A DNA stretch of 64,000 bases from Epiperipatus broadwayi (lineage: Eukaryota > Onychophora > Udeonychophora > Euonychophora > Peripatidae): assembly GCA_028023455.1 (NCBI GenBank), contig JAQFVV010006470.1, positions 1,087,800 through 1,151,799 on the forward strand, given 5' to 3'. The notes beneath the pieces are model-generated. The model was not told where the DNA came from. It did not search any database and was given only the letters and a program-made list of their open reading frames with translations. Below, in pieces: positions 40,237 through 54,066 of this stretch. A program made the position numbers and the translations under genes. The number at the start of each line of letters is the position of its first letter. Within the stretch, counting starts at the first letter, position 1.

Positions 40237-40790
40237 TTAGCTACCACCATTACCAAAGCTAACTTTTAAAAGAAAAATAGTAGATCTCAAACAATAATGT
40301 GACTCAGTAGAAGATGAGAAATGAGAATCAATTTGAAATAGTTTAGCATTCATAATATGAGGCTTATCAAACTGTTTATTTCCCTCAGTTTTTTCACCTA
40401 CTAATTTTAAGATAATATTAATAAAAATGAGAAGTTTCCACATAGCTGGAATATGTTGTGCTCTATCAGCCATATTTAAATAAGTAGGTTTCATTGATAT
40501 TTCATATGACTCTCTCATAATTCTTAATTCATACCTTTCCAAATTAGCAAGTATTTTTGAATTGAAAATCAGGTTTGTGACCAATTTAAACAAAGATGAA
40601 ATAAAAACTGATGTGCTAATTTTTGATTAAAAGCATTTCTATTTTTTTTTTTAATTCTGACATTTATTTGACTATTAAACTGTTCCACATTGCTACTTGA
40701 ATACTTCAAACATGGAATTTCATAAACTTCTTGGTGTTCCAAAAATATTATGTTTTTTGGTTTATATAAAAAAACACCCATTTTTGCCAA
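40237..40790 (-). pseudogene. PLE-C endonuclease C-terminus, minus copy
   Basis: Two frames (40569-40790 and 40237-40593) overlap by a frameshift. The first has FLEHQEVYEIPCL, the GIY-like start of the nuclease, but the YIG segment is mutated. The second has SKILANLERYELRIMRES and NMADRAQHIPAMWKLL, matching the plus copy (ILANLERDDLRTMRET; RADKVQHIPTM). Confidence 0.75.
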
Positions 40791-40799
40791 GTATTATGT

Positions 40800-41710
40800 G
40801 CAGTTACTAAAAAACCTTTTATTTGGCTGAGACATGTGGATGATACATTTGTCATAAGGCCTCATGGAATTGATGCCTTAATTTTTTTTCTTGTATTTAT
40901 AAATAATTAACATACAAATATTAAATTTACCATGGAAGTCGAAAATAACAGATCACTTTCTTTCTCGATGTTTCAATTGTTAAAAAATCTGATGAAACAT
41001 TATCAATTGCAGTTTACGGAGAATCCACCCATAAAACAGGTATCTTAATTTTAATTCTCATCATAATCCCGCACATATTTTTTCTGTAGCAAAAAACTTT
41101 TTGAAAAGAGCTTATAATTTATCTGATAAAGAACATCTTACTCAAGAAATAGAACTTACAAAAATATTATACTTTATAATAATTATAATAAAAACATCAT
41201 ATGTATGGCTTTACAAAACATTAATACTAAAAAATACGATAAAATTGGCAATTTCTCTTTTAATAAAGTAATTTTGCCTTATATTAAAGGAGTTACTGCT
41301 AAAATCAGTAGAAGACTATGTTCTTTTAATATAAAGACTAATTTTTCTACTGGCAAAAAATTGTTAATTTTGTATATAAAACTAAAGAGAAAATATTTTT
41401 GGAACACCAAGGAGTTTCTGAAATTCCATATTTGCTGTGCTAAAAAAAACTATGTGGGTCAGTCTAATAGATGGATATATGTTAGAATTAAGAAACATAA
41501 AAATGTTTTTAATAAAATATTAGAAAATCTGTTTTTACTTCGCATTTTATAGAAATTGGTCACAAATCTAATTTTGACGATACAAATATACTTGCTAATT
41601 TGGAAAGAGATGATTTAAGAACCATGAGAGAGACAATTGAAATATTCAAGAGATCTACTGGTTTAAATAGGGCTGATAAAGTACAACATATTCCAACTAT
41701 GTAAAAACCA
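40800..41710 (+). pseudogene. PLE-C RT and endonuclease, plus copy
   Basis: Starts inside the RT with the catalytic box as HVDDTFVIRPHG (Tyr to His). It continues through NIKFTMEVENNRSL (near 40915), RAYNLSDKEHL and LTKILY, then the 115-codon frame 41205-41552 with ISRRLCSFNIKTNF and the YVGQSNR nuclease motif. The tail reads HFIEIGHKSNFDDTNILANL to RADKVQHIP. At least three frame changes and an in-frame stop before KPIVLF. Confidence 0.75.
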
Positions 41711-41929
41711 ATAGTTTTATTTAATATTAATTAAAATTAATAGGTGAAAAAGCTGAGGGAAGTAAACATTTTGATAAGTCTCATATTGTGAATGCTGAAT
41801 CACTTCAAGTTGAATCCCATTTCTCATTTTGCAACATGCCACGTTATTGTTTGAGAAATAATGATTTTTTTTTCAAAGATTACTATCCAATATCAGATTT
41901 TATTGCAAAATAATATACAGTTTAGTCCA

Positions 41930-41935
<6 letters not shown>

Positions 41936-42013
<78 letters not shown>
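41936..42013. repeat. (TA)n microsatellite
   Basis: About 78 bp followed by an A run. Confidence 0.97.
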
Positions 42014-42019
<6 letters not shown>

Positions 42020-42089
42020 AAAAAAAACGACAGTCATTCTATCTGCAGAAAAACATTCTGTTAACTTTTTCACCCTCATCAACTGTGAT

Positions 42090-42265
42090 TAAAAAATAAA
42101 CAACTAAAGCAAGTGTCATCAAAATAATAATGATTTAATGACTGCTTCAATTTTCTTGCATCATGAAAGAACATGAAAATATAAATTTAAATTTAAGTAA
42201 TAATATCTTCATGAAGATAGAAACCATAATAAAAGCAAATGAAGATTCGATATTAAAAAATACAA
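42090..42265 (+). pseudogene. PLE-B-like endonuclease C-terminal remnant
   Basis: Degenerate translation NNNDLMTASIFLHHERT, KYKFKFK, EDRNHN matches the PLE-B block NNGDLISSSVFFDHEKT, HKFKFNF, EERNHS. Stops interrupt it, and TA tracts lie on both sides. Confidence 0.6.
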
Positions 42266-42271
42266 ACAAAA

Positions 42272-42273
<2 letters not shown>

Positions 42274-42311
<38 letters not shown>

Positions 42312-42331
42312 TTTATGTATATATATATATC
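42274..42331. repeat. (TA)n tracts
   Basis: Two TA tracts separated by ATTCATTTATG. Confidence 0.9.
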
Positions 42332-42669
42332 TTTCATAATTCCCCAATTTTTATTTATTTTATAAATAATTTTTATATTCAAGTGACAATTTACTCTTCT
42401 TCCAACTTTATGTTATCACCATTTTGATAAACATGTTCTGATTTTTACTAATCATTTATTATATTAAAGATTTTTTTCTAGCACAGATATAAACTTTAAT
42501 CCAGTTAACAATTTATACATCTGATTTTCAACTCACACACATGACTATTTACACTTCTCTTTCTCCCATGCATAGTATCTTTTTTATTGATAGACAATTT
42601 CCATACTTCACCTTTTTTTGTAATTTTATAAATAATTTCATATAAATAAGGATAAATAAAAAACAAACA

Positions 42670-42723
42670 ACATGCAAGATGCATTTCATGCTGAGCCAGC
42701 ACTCATCAGTGAGGACAGGTCGT
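42670..42723 (-). ncRNA. Hammerhead ribozyme, family 3, copy at 42.7 kb
   Basis: Minus strand: GACCUGUCCUCA, CUGAUGA (plus 42703-42709), stem II GUGCU-GGCUC-AGCAU, GAAA (42684-42687), palindromic UGCA (42680-42683), UC at the cleavage site (42678-42679), then UUGCAUGUUG. Core, stem II and cleavage site are good. Stem I pairing is mostly lost in this copy. Confidence 0.6.
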
Positions 42724-42726
42724 CAC

Positions 42727-42729
<3 letters not shown>

Positions 42730-42799
<70 letters not shown>
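42730..42799. repeat. (TA)n microsatellite
   Basis: Lies inside the family 3 unit directly next to the hammerhead. Confidence 0.95.
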
Positions 42800-42800
<1 letters not shown>

Positions 42801-43029
42801 TTATTACATGAAAATTATTCTATGTAGTGCAAATTGTCTCATTTTCATTTTCAAGTGTCACTTTACTCCTCTCCCAAGCTTTATGCTATCAACTTTTTAA
42901 TAGACACATAGTGATTATTAATAATCATTTATTAAACTAGATCTTGTTTACCACATATATAAACTTTAATCCAGTTAAAAATTAATATATCTGATTTTCA
43001 GCACACACATATGGCTATTTATACCTCTA

Positions 43030-43065
43030 TTTGAACCAGCACTCATCAGATGGGCCAGGTCATCA
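43030..43065 (-). ncRNA. Truncated family 3 hammerhead
   Basis: Minus strand GACCUGGCCCAU, CUGAUGA, GUGCUGGUUC retains the 5' stem I strand and CUGAUGA, but the sequence departs before GAAA. Confidence 0.55.
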
Positions 43066-43260
43066 TATATTATATTTATCTTTATTACATGAAGAGTATT
43101 TATGTAGAAAAAAAATGTATCATTTTTTATTTTCAAGTATCAATTACTCCTCTCCTAAATTTTACATTATCAACTTTTTTTATAATCACATAATAAATAT
43201 TTTTAATCATTTATTAAACAAAATATTTCCTCTAGAACAGATATAAGCTTTAGTCCAGTT

Positions 43261-44024
43261 GAATATTAAATGTATAATGGGTTTCACCAGTTTAAAACAA
43301 TGACGGCTTCAAGGGGCTCGAATTCCATCATTGTTAATGCTGTGGTAAAAATTTTACCATTTTTTAAAGATTATAAATTGTTCCATAAGATGCTGCAATT
43401 TTATGAATTAGTTTACAAGTAAAAAATCAATAATACTGATGTTGAAGATCTAACAAAAGGAGGAGGCAATCCTTTGTAAGTGTTGATTGGCTCTCAACTA
43501 TTGAGGGCAAAAAAATTGCTTGTCAATAATTTTACCACAATGATTTCCTTTGTTTCATTTTAAATGTGATAAATGGATGTTTTAGACCATTTTAACGTAT
43601 TTTTTGACATGTTATAAATTATTTTGAGAAAATTTGATAAAAATAAAATTATTTTAGAAAGATAGTTAAGATTTTAGTAAAAAAATATTTACTTCTCCAC
43701 AATGTAAAATTGAGAAATAAAATCATTGACACCAGCAACCCATTTCAGTTTGTTACTAATGTTCATTTTATATTTGTTCCAGATTTATCATTATCGACTA
43801 TTTTTATAATTATAAATAAAAAAAATATTTTTTAAAAAAACTTATGTTCACATTCATAACCTAACAAATTAGAAATATCCTTTTTACAAATAAAACAAAA
43901 GTGAATATATTATTAAAAGATGGGTATATTTTTATGGCTGACATTGTGAACTGACCAATTCAAAGTTTACAGTTTTACCTCACTTGGTCAATTGGATTTT
44001 GACATGGAAATAGTTAATATAAAT
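43261..44024. other. AT-rich spacer
   Basis: No recognised gene; includes a less AT-rich patch at 43290-43345. Confidence 0.3.
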
Positions 44025-44175
44025 GATTTTTATCACACACACATGGCTATTTACACTTCCATTTCTCCCATGCATAATATCTTTTTTATAGATAGACATA
44101 TTCCATATTATTCCATTTTTATTTATTCCATAAACAATTTAATATAAATAAAGATGCAATAAAAGACAAACAAAG
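44025..44175 (-). repeat. Family 3 fragment without hammerhead
   Basis: Shares TTTATCACACACACATGGCT, ATTTACACTTC, TTTCTCCCATGCATA and ATAGATAGACA with the 42.5 kb unit. It ends before the CTGATGA block. Confidence 0.6.
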
Positions 44176-44179
44176 CCTA

Positions 44180-44690
44180 AATATTTTCAGCAAAAATGAA
44201 TTTTTGCTTTCTTTTGTTATTACAAGAAAAACCTTTCACAATTCAACTAAAATCTGGTTAGGTGGCATACACAGGAAGTGCAGATCAAGCTAACTTTTTA
44301 GAACAAATGAAGGAGACTATAAAAGAATAAGACACAGAATGCCCCTGGATTTGTTTCTGCAGAGATGGAATTGTTAACACAGAAGAATTTCTAATTCAAT
44401 TTCAAAATCAAAATCACAAGCTTACCTATTGATGGCTGAAAAGAAAATGTTGGAAAAAAAAAGCTTAATGTATTGAGGTCAAACCCATAACTTCCACTAA
44501 CTGCAGCTGCTACACATCAACAATATCAAGATGTCTATAGTTTAAAAACAACTACCATTGTCAGAACCAAAAATGGGATCCTCATCAAATGAACACTGTA
44601 TAACAAGCAAAGAATAAAAACCTTACAATAAATTAGATATTTAGTTATTTGTGATGATCAAAACTATTAAAATTAAAAAAAAAAATCTTC
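44180..44690. repeat. Dispersed repeat of about 500 bp, uninterrupted copy
   Basis: Aligns with 47525-47580 plus 48764-49210, which is split by the DNA transposon copy B. Shared blocks include ACAGGAAGTGCA, AACTTCCACTAACTGCAGCT and GATCCTCATCAAAT. This copy shows the unsplit arrangement. Family unknown. Confidence 0.7.
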
Positions 44691-47292
<2,602 letters not shown>

Positions 47293-47293
47293 T

Positions 47294-47370
<77 letters not shown>
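47293..47370. repeat. (CA)n(TA)n microsatellite
   Basis: CA repeats (about 47294-47309) followed by a TA tract to 47370. Confidence 0.95.
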
Positions 47371-47373
<3 letters not shown>

Positions 47374-47580
47374 CGTTAGTGGTTATATAAATACAGAGAA
47401 GAAAAGGGACAGTGCTCTGTCATTTTGAAACAGTATGTAAGTGCATGCTACAAACATGTGTATAAATGAGTTTGAAGGTTGAAAAGATAAAAATGAGGTT
47501 TTATTTCACAAATATAATACTAGAAATTTTCAGCCGAAAATATTTTTTGCTTTCATTTGATATTGCAAAAAAGCAGAATA

Positions 47581-48763
47581 CACCTGGGTCTCTTTTTACG
47601 TGGACTTATTTAACATGATTTTGAAGTTACGCGATTCCATGTTTCACCAGAAGTCGAACTCTGATAATGCGCTATTACTTTAAATAATAAATTTTGCGCA
47701 CTTACGTTATATTGAAAGTAATAGCACATTAGCGGAATTCGACTTTCATTTTAGTAATTTCAGTATTTTCAGTGCTTTATAATAGTAAGATTTTATGCAA
47801 TATTGAAATTAAAATCATGATTTCCAAATTTTATGTATACAAACATTAAATTTTACAAGATTATAATGTAAATTTATTCAAATATTGTGCGTGTTAATTT
47901 TTCATTTTAAATCACACTCTGTTTTTGCTTTTTAAAAAAGAATGTAATTAATTATTAATCATTTAGTGTCTGCAAGTTTATTTTTAAAATGTCAGTAATA
48001 AGCAGTGAAATGAAATTTGATTTTTAAATGGAAGTGAAAATTAAAAAATTAAAGACAAAAATAGAAGTTTAGATACAGAAGAAAATGTAGAAATAGATAA
48101 TGAAACAGAAGTGGAACCTGTTCCTTTCACTGCAAAAATGATTCGAGAAGGTCTTTTACTTTCTAATCAGTTGGCAAATTATTTTCTTATAAATGACACT
48201 AATCATGAATGTGCTCTTAAATTCCAATGAGAGCTAAATGGTTGTATGTCTGGATATTGCGTTCATAAACAATTAATAAAATCATCTCAAAGATTAATTA
48301 CTAATTACATTGCCACCAGAAACTAGTTAACACAACATGAGAGTGAAGTTGGAGCTAGTTGTATTTCTTCTTGTGTATAATCAAAAACCAGTTTGCAAAT
48401 GAACCTGTTTACCGGTAAATAGCGATAATAATTAAAACGTGTATAAAAATGTATGCATAAAATTACATATTGTTTTGAATAAAATTAAATATTATAGTTA
48501 AAAAATAGTTTAAAATGTTTGTCTTGTATCAATTTTTTTCAAATTTGAAATTTTTTATTATTCATATTTTAATTCCTTATTTATTTTTTTTTTTGCGTGA
48601 ATTTGACAGTAATTTTACATTGGTGCTTTGCTCTTAAATGATTTTTGAAAAATCACAGTCTGTATCCCCCCTTTTTCAAGATTAGTTATGTCTATTTTTG
48701 CACGATTTCATTTGCATGTGTTTTATGAGGAACCTATCTATCATGTAAAATGAGACTCAGGTC
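47581..48763. mobile_element. Non-autonomous DNA transposon with TA target duplication, copy B
   Basis: Ends CACCTGGGTCTCTTTTTACG (left) and GACCTGAGTCTCATTTTACA (right, reverse complement) are terminal inverted repeats flanked by TA (47579-47580, 48764-48765). It aligns end to end with copy A. A frame interrupted by one stop (about 48060-48300) reads ENVEIDNETEVEPVPF, MIREGLLLSNQLANYFL and ALKFQ, like the acidic tail of a pogo-type transposase; this is an inference. It is inserted in the dispersed repeat whose unsplit copy is at 44.2 kb. Confidence 0.85.
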
Positions 48764-48765
48764 TA

Positions 48766-49210
48766 TTATAAAAATGTTCACACTCCAACAAAAATCTGGT
48801 TTAGGCAGCAGAAACAGGAAGTGCATATTGAGCAAACTTTTTAGAATGAATGGAGGGGACTATAAAAGAAAGGGACTCAAAATGCCCCTGTTCATGTCCC
48901 TGCAAAGAGTGAATCATTAACACAGTGGGATCATTAAATCAATTTCAAAATCAAAATTACAAGTTTACCTAATGGAGGCTGAAAAAGAAATGTTGGGGTA
49001 AGAACCTAATGTATCAAACTCGAACCTGTAACTTCCACTAACTGCAGCTCCTCCAGATCAACAATAAAAAGATGCCTCTGGATTAAAATAACTACTAATG
49101 TCAGAAACACAAAGCAGATCCTCATCAAATAAAGACTGTATAAATGAATGAATAAAAACTTATTATGGATTATATATTTTGTTACCTGTGATGATCGGAA
49201 CTATTAGAAG
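48766..49210. repeat. Dispersed repeat, right part of the split copy
   Basis: Continues the 44.3-44.7 kb sequence after the transposon insertion (AAAATCTGG, ACAGGAAGTGCA, AACTTCCACTAACTGCAGCT). It joins directly to RTE-like LINE copy C. Confidence 0.7.
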
Positions 49211-50965
49211 TAAAAAAAAATTCCACAAACTCTCTGATGAAGTATAAATATGAACTAGCAAGGAATGCTGTAGAAAAAAATAAAAGTCTTAAGAGTGTAA
49301 AACAGCATCTTGGCATTGTTGAAAATTTATATCTGCATTAAGAAAAAAAAGGGAATTATTACTAAAAAGAGAGATGACATCATGAATTGGGTAGAATACT
49401 TTTATCAATAATTATATAGTAATAAATAACAAGTATCTACTATATCTCTTACATTTTCCGAATTGCCCAGAATTTTCAATTAAGAAGTGAGACATGCGAT
49501 TAAATATATGAAAAAAGAAAAGCTCCAAGTAATAATGGAATTACAATTGATATATTAAATGAAACAAGTGAAGGAATATAATTTTTTATCAAAGTAATAT
49601 ATGAAATGTCTAAACGATAAAGGTGTACCTGATGATTGGAAGAATGCAGTATTAATATTAATATTTAAGAAATGTGATAAAGAAGATATTAGGAATTACA
49701 AATCGATCAGCCTTTTATCAGTTTTATAAAAAAAAAAAAAAACAAGATAATTACAACTTGTCTATAGAGAACATTGGATTTTCCAACAACCAAGAGAACA
49801 AGTTGGATTTAAAAGTAATTTTAGTACAGAAGATCATATCCAGGTATTGAGAGAAGTTATAGAAAAAAGAAACATGAATATGATATGTCATTATATTTTG
49901 GATTTGTAGATTATGAAAAGGTATTTGATTATATAAATATTTCTTCATTGATTAAAGCATTGGATCATCAAAATATAGATACAGAATATTATTATATTAC
50001 AAAAAATATTTATAACAATGCAACAAGCAACAATTAGATTACATAATAATACTAGGAAAACTTTGAGAAGGGTGTAAGATAGGGTGATTCAATGTCTCCA
50101 AAACTTTTTTGTGGAGCTGCTAGAACTATTTTGTGGACTAAAATGGGAAGTTAAATGAGTGAAAGTAAATGGAGATTATTTAAGTCATTTAGATTTTGCA
50201 GCTGATGTAGTAGTTTTTGGGAATCATGCTTTAGAGCAGCAGGGCATGTTGCAGGAGTTATAAGATGAAAGCACGAAAGTTGGACAACAATAAATGATAA
50301 AAAGACAAAGTAATGTTCAATTGATTTTCTCAAAATATTAAAATAAAGATTGATTATGATGAGTCAGAAGAAATTAACAGTTACAAAAACTTTGGGCAGT
50401 TATTAATACATATGGAAACATAATGAATGAAATTAATCATAGGATTAAACTTGGTTGCAATGCCTTTGGTAGAAATAACTTGATACTAAAAGGAAATATG
50501 CCTATGTGGTTGAAAAAAAGATTTTTAACAAATGTGTTTTGCCAGTTCTTACTTATGGATCTGTAGTTGGACACTTAATAGAAGAACAATAGAAAGACTT
50601 CAGACCACTCAAAGAAGTATGGAGAGATGCATGTTGGGAGTAACTATAAAAGATGGAAAATGCAATGTATGGATAAGAGAACAAACATATGTTACAGATG
50701 TCATTGAAAAATATAAAAGATTGAAGTGGAGTTGGGATGGACATATTGCTAGAAAAGATAATAATAAATGAACAATTGAAATCTCAAACTGTATTCCAAG
50801 AGTTTGTAAATGGCCCAGAAAGAGACAACATATTAGATGGGTGGATGAAATAATAAAATGTGCAGAAATGATGTGGAAAAAAGAAGTTAAAGATCGGAGA
50901 CAATGGGTTGAAATTGGAGAGACCTTCATTCTGCAGTGGATTGATAATAGTTGATGATGATGATG
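49200..50965 (+). mobile_element. RTE-like LINE, copy C, heavily decayed
   Basis: Starts in the linker (ELARNAVEKNKSLKSVKQHL-type near 49255-49320). RT fingers follow near 49630-49700 and palm near 49890-50215 (catalytic box changed to DFAADVVVF at about 50192-50218). The C-terminus covers 50570-50930 (79-codon frame 50532-50771 with TLNRRTIERLQTTQRSMERC). It ends TTCTGCAGTGGATTGATAAT followed by a GAT-rich tail, the same 3' end as copy A. It has many stops. Confidence 0.8.
50532..50771 (+). pseudogene. RTE-like ORF2 C-terminal fragment, copy C
   Basis: Reads CSWTLNRRTIERLQTTQRSM, CMLGVTIKDGKCNVW and RLKWSWDGHIARKDNNK, matching the C-terminus of copy A. Confidence 0.8.
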
Positions 50966-50984
50966 AATGATTATTACAAATCAT

Positions 50985-51262
50985 TTATTAAACTAGAGAT
51001 TTTCACTAGTACTGATATAAACTTTAATTCAATTAAAGATTAATATATCTGATTTTCAGCAAACACACACATATGGATAATTACGTTTCTCTTTCTCCTT
51101 TGTGTAATATCTTTTTTATAGGTAGACAACATCCATATTTCTTCATTTTTTCAATTTCATAAATAATGTCATATATATATAAAGAAACAATAAAAGACAA
51201 CCAATCCCCATGACACATTTTGTGCTGAATAAGCACTCATCAGTTGGGCGAGGTCATCATTA
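50985..51262 (-). mobile_element. Retrozyme-like family 3 copy at 51 kb
   Basis: Shares ATAAACTTTAATTCAATTAA, CTGATTTTCAGC, CACACACATATGG and TTTCTCTTTCTCC with the 42.5-43.3 kb cluster, and ends in a hammerhead next to a TA tract. It follows directly after the LINE tail. Confidence 0.7.
51197..51256 (-). ncRNA. Type I hammerhead ribozyme, family 3, copy at 51.2 kb
   Basis: Minus strand: GACCUCGCCCAA, CUGAUGA (plus 51237-51243), perfect stem II GUGCU-UAUUC-AGCAC, AAAA (GAAA with one change), UGUG, UC cleavage site (51212-51213), then AUGGGGAUUGGUU. Stem I pairs CCCA with UGGG, then an internal loop, then GACC with GGUU. The G to A change in GAAA probably abolishes activity, but the fold is clear. 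Confidence 0.7.
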
Positions 51263-51264
<2 letters not shown>

Positions 51265-51299
<35 letters not shown>

Positions 51300-51302
51300 A
51301 TG

Positions 51303-51332
<30 letters not shown>
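51265..51332. repeat. (TA)n tracts
   Basis: Two TA tracts separated by ATATAATGTATA. Confidence 0.95.
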
Positions 51333-51334
<2 letters not shown>

Positions 51335-51335
<1 letters not shown>

Positions 51336-51494
51336 AACATTACAAGCATAAAGCTAAACTAGTCAATATAAAATCAAAACTACCCCAAATCTAAAATTAA
51401 ACCCGACCAGCATAAAAATAATATTAAAACACAACCTAAGGTTTCACCGCTACAAACCGAACTTCTCAAGTGTAAAGAACTATGAAAAAACTAC

Positions 51495-51579
<85 letters not shown>

Positions 51580-51860
51580 TATTACAAAACTACCCACAAA
51601 TCCATTCACTTCCCATCCACCCTTAATATTAAAATAACTTCTAAATAAGTCAATTGCTTCAGAATATTAAATTTTCAATAATAAAGACTCTAATTCTTCT
51701 TTTGATTTCATTTCCCTCAAAGAAGACAACCTTAGCTTCATCAAAATCAACAGTGTGGCCTGTATCTTTTTCATGGACATACAAAGCAGAACTAAGATAT
51801 CTATTTTTAACTCTACTTTTATGAGTTAAAAATAGATATCTTAGTTCTGCTTTATCCCAA
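51335..51860. mobile_element. PLE-A remnant, head-to-head inverted, with internal TA expansion
   Basis: The minus-strand 3' end of PLE-A (terminal motif at about 51430-51475, C-terminal coding complement at 51590-51780) folds back at 51815-51823. AGCAGAACTAAGATATCTAT and its complement ATAGATATCTTAGTTCTGCT flank a 9-nt centre. The plus arm is very short here. A TA tract at 51498-51578 lies between the terminal motif and the coding end. Confidence 0.8.
51498..51578. repeat. (TA)n microsatellite within PLE-A remnant
   Basis: About 80 bp, placed where PLE-A at 58.07 kb has only TATATA. Confidence 0.95.
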
Positions 51861-51989
51861 TATAGATAACAATAAACAATCTCATGATGTTATCAAGAAA
51901 AACTCTTTTTTAACAATAAAAGTTTAATCACACCTTTATTTATGGCCCCATATATTTATATGAACACTAAAGTTTGCATCTTGACCAAA

Positions 51990-53485
51990 GAGATTGAAAT
52001 TATTTATATAAATACGTTTAAATAAGCATTAATTTTATATAGCATTTTATGCATTTGTATTTACATTTGAATATGAGCCTTTCAAGCTAATTATGCAAAC
52101 GCTTTGCGAGTGTTAATAATAAATGAATACTTTATCACCAATACAAGATATAGTATTTATGCAGGAATAAAAGTAATCCTCTTATTCCTACAACTCAAGT
52201 GCTTATATATGAGCAAATCTGAAGTACTGGCAAAGAAAGCGTGAGGATGGAACAGTCACTTTAAATTAATATATACAATGTCTGAATGAATGATGTTGGT
52301 GAAATTATCTAGAATTTACTAAACATCATTCTAACTGAACCTTAATCATATGTAAATAAGCATTTATTTTATATAGCATATGTATACAATTGTATTTACA
52401 TTCGAATATCAGCCTTTCAAGCTAATTGTGCAAACGCTTTGGGAGTGTTAATAATAAATGAATACTTTCTCACCAATACAAGATATAGTATTTATGCAGG
52501 AATAAAATGAGTCCTCTTATTCCTACAACTAAAATGCTTATATATGAGCAAATCTTAAGTACTGGCAAGGAAAGCATGAGGATGGAACAGTCATTTTAAA
52601 TTACTATATATGATGTCTGAATGAATGATGTCAGTGAAATTATCTAGAATTTACTAAACTTCATTCTAACTGAAACTTAATCATATGTAAATAAGCATTT
52701 ATTTTATAAATGAATAATTTATATTGTATTGTTGAGAAAGTATTCATTTATTATTAACACTCGCAAAGTGTTCACAGAATTAGCTTGAAAGGCTGATATT
52801 CGAATGTAAATACAATTGTATACAGATGCTATATAAAATAAATGCTTATTTACATATGATTAAGTTTCAGTTAGAATGGCAATAAGTAAATTCTAGATAA
52901 TTTCACTGACATCATTCATTCAGACATCATATATAGTAATTTAAAGTGACTGTTCCCTCTTCACTGCTTTCTTTGCCAGTACTTCAAATTTGCTCATATA
53001 TAAGCATTTGAGTTGTAGGAATAAGGGGATTCCTTTTATTCCTGCATAAATACTATATCTTGATTGGTGAGACGATTTATTTATTATTAACACTTGCAAA
53101 ATGTTTGCACAATTATCTTGAAAGGCTGATATTGAATGTAAATACAATTGTATTCAGATGGTATATAAAATAAATGCTTATTTACATATGATTAAGTTTC
53201 AGTTAGAATGGCGTTTAGTAAATTCTAGATAATTTCACCAATGTCATTCATTCAGACATCATATATAGTAATTTAAAGTGACTGTTCCATCCTCACACTT
53301 TCTTTGCCATTACTTCATATTTGCTCATATATAAGTATTTGAGTTGTAGGAATAAGAGGATTCCTTTTATTCCTGCATAAATACTATATCTTGTATTGGT
53401 GAGAAAGTATTCATTTATTATTAACACTCACAAAGTGTTTGCACAATTAGCTTGAAAGGCTGATATTCGAATGTAAATAAATAAG
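51990..53485. repeat. 334-bp satellite array that inverts midway
   Basis: AATAAGCATT marks plus units at 52021, 52355 and 52690 (periods 334 and 335 bp). After about 52720 the same unit continues in reverse, marked by AATGCTTATT at 52841 and 53173 (332 bp). Conserved blocks include GCAGGAATAAAA, TATATGAGCAAAT, GGATGGAACAGTCA and GCAAACGCTTTG. No hammerhead core or coding frame was found. A diverged single unit occurs at 56.6 kb. Confidence 0.9.
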
Positions 53486-53967
53486 ATTAAATAAATCTTC
53501 TTAAGCAGGTGAATATAACCTGATCTGAATGCAGACTAATAAAATTCAATTATCGAATTGTGTTGTAACAATTTAGAACAGGATATGCTTAAGCATTCTC
53601 ATGCAATTAGATATATAAAAAAAATTATTACAAGATTAATGATTCTTTTCTTTCAGCTATATCCTCACAAATACATATACTGTGTTTGATTTAAACGAAC
53701 AGTGCATAGCATAAAATCTATATCTTGAATGATTTAATACTTATTAGAAAAAATTTCTAATATTTTTTATAAGAAAGTAATTTGTATATATTTTTGCATT
53801 CTATAAAAATCGTTCTAATTAGAGTTCTCAAATGTAAACTTCATTTTTAAAAGAACATGTTTATAAAAAACTTCAACTAAATTTAATGTACTTTATATTA
53901 TAAAAAATGCAGAGTGAGTAGAACACATATTTATCATGGGATATATAAAATGCACTTGTCTAGTCAT

Positions 53968-53970
<3 letters not shown>
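53486..53970. other. AT-rich spacer
   Basis: Nothing recognised. Confidence 0.3.

Positions 53971-54063
<93 letters not shown>
53971..54063. repeat. (TA)n microsatellite
   Basis: About 88 bp preceded by short CA repeats. Confidence 0.97.

Positions 54064-54066
<3 letters not shown>

Larger units (their letters stand above)
40237..41860. mobile_element. PLE-C: Penelope-like element with inverted 5' partial copy
   Basis: The left part (40237-40790) is a minus-strand C-terminal endonuclease region. From about 40800 a plus-strand RT then endonuclease follows, so the layout is again head to head. The protein type (RHVDDTFVIRPHG near 40830; LPYIKGVTAKISR near 41275; NYVGQSNR near 41445; RADKVQHIP near 41670) differs from PLE-A and PLE-B. 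It resembles the Poseidon-like group by motif style, which is an inference. Many stops make it inactive. A TA tract follows at 41936. Confidence 0.8.
42470..43260 (-). mobile_element. Retrozyme-like family 3 cluster
   Basis: The block AAACTTTAATCCAGTTAA (42491, 42961 and a variant at 43245), then CTGATTTTCA, CACACACATATGGCTATTTA and CACTCATCAG, recurs in the same orientation, giving two and a half tandem units. Spacings are 470 bp (containing a TA tract) and 284 bp (with a deletion). Two units carry CTGATGA on the minus strand. No coding frame. Other copies at 44025 and 50985. Confidence 0.7.

Noticed and set aside
51990-53485. Satellite considered as a fifth hammerhead retrozyme
   Set aside because: Neither strand contains CUGAUGA with GAAA at suitable spacing; CUGAAG followed by GAAAG has no pairing to support it.
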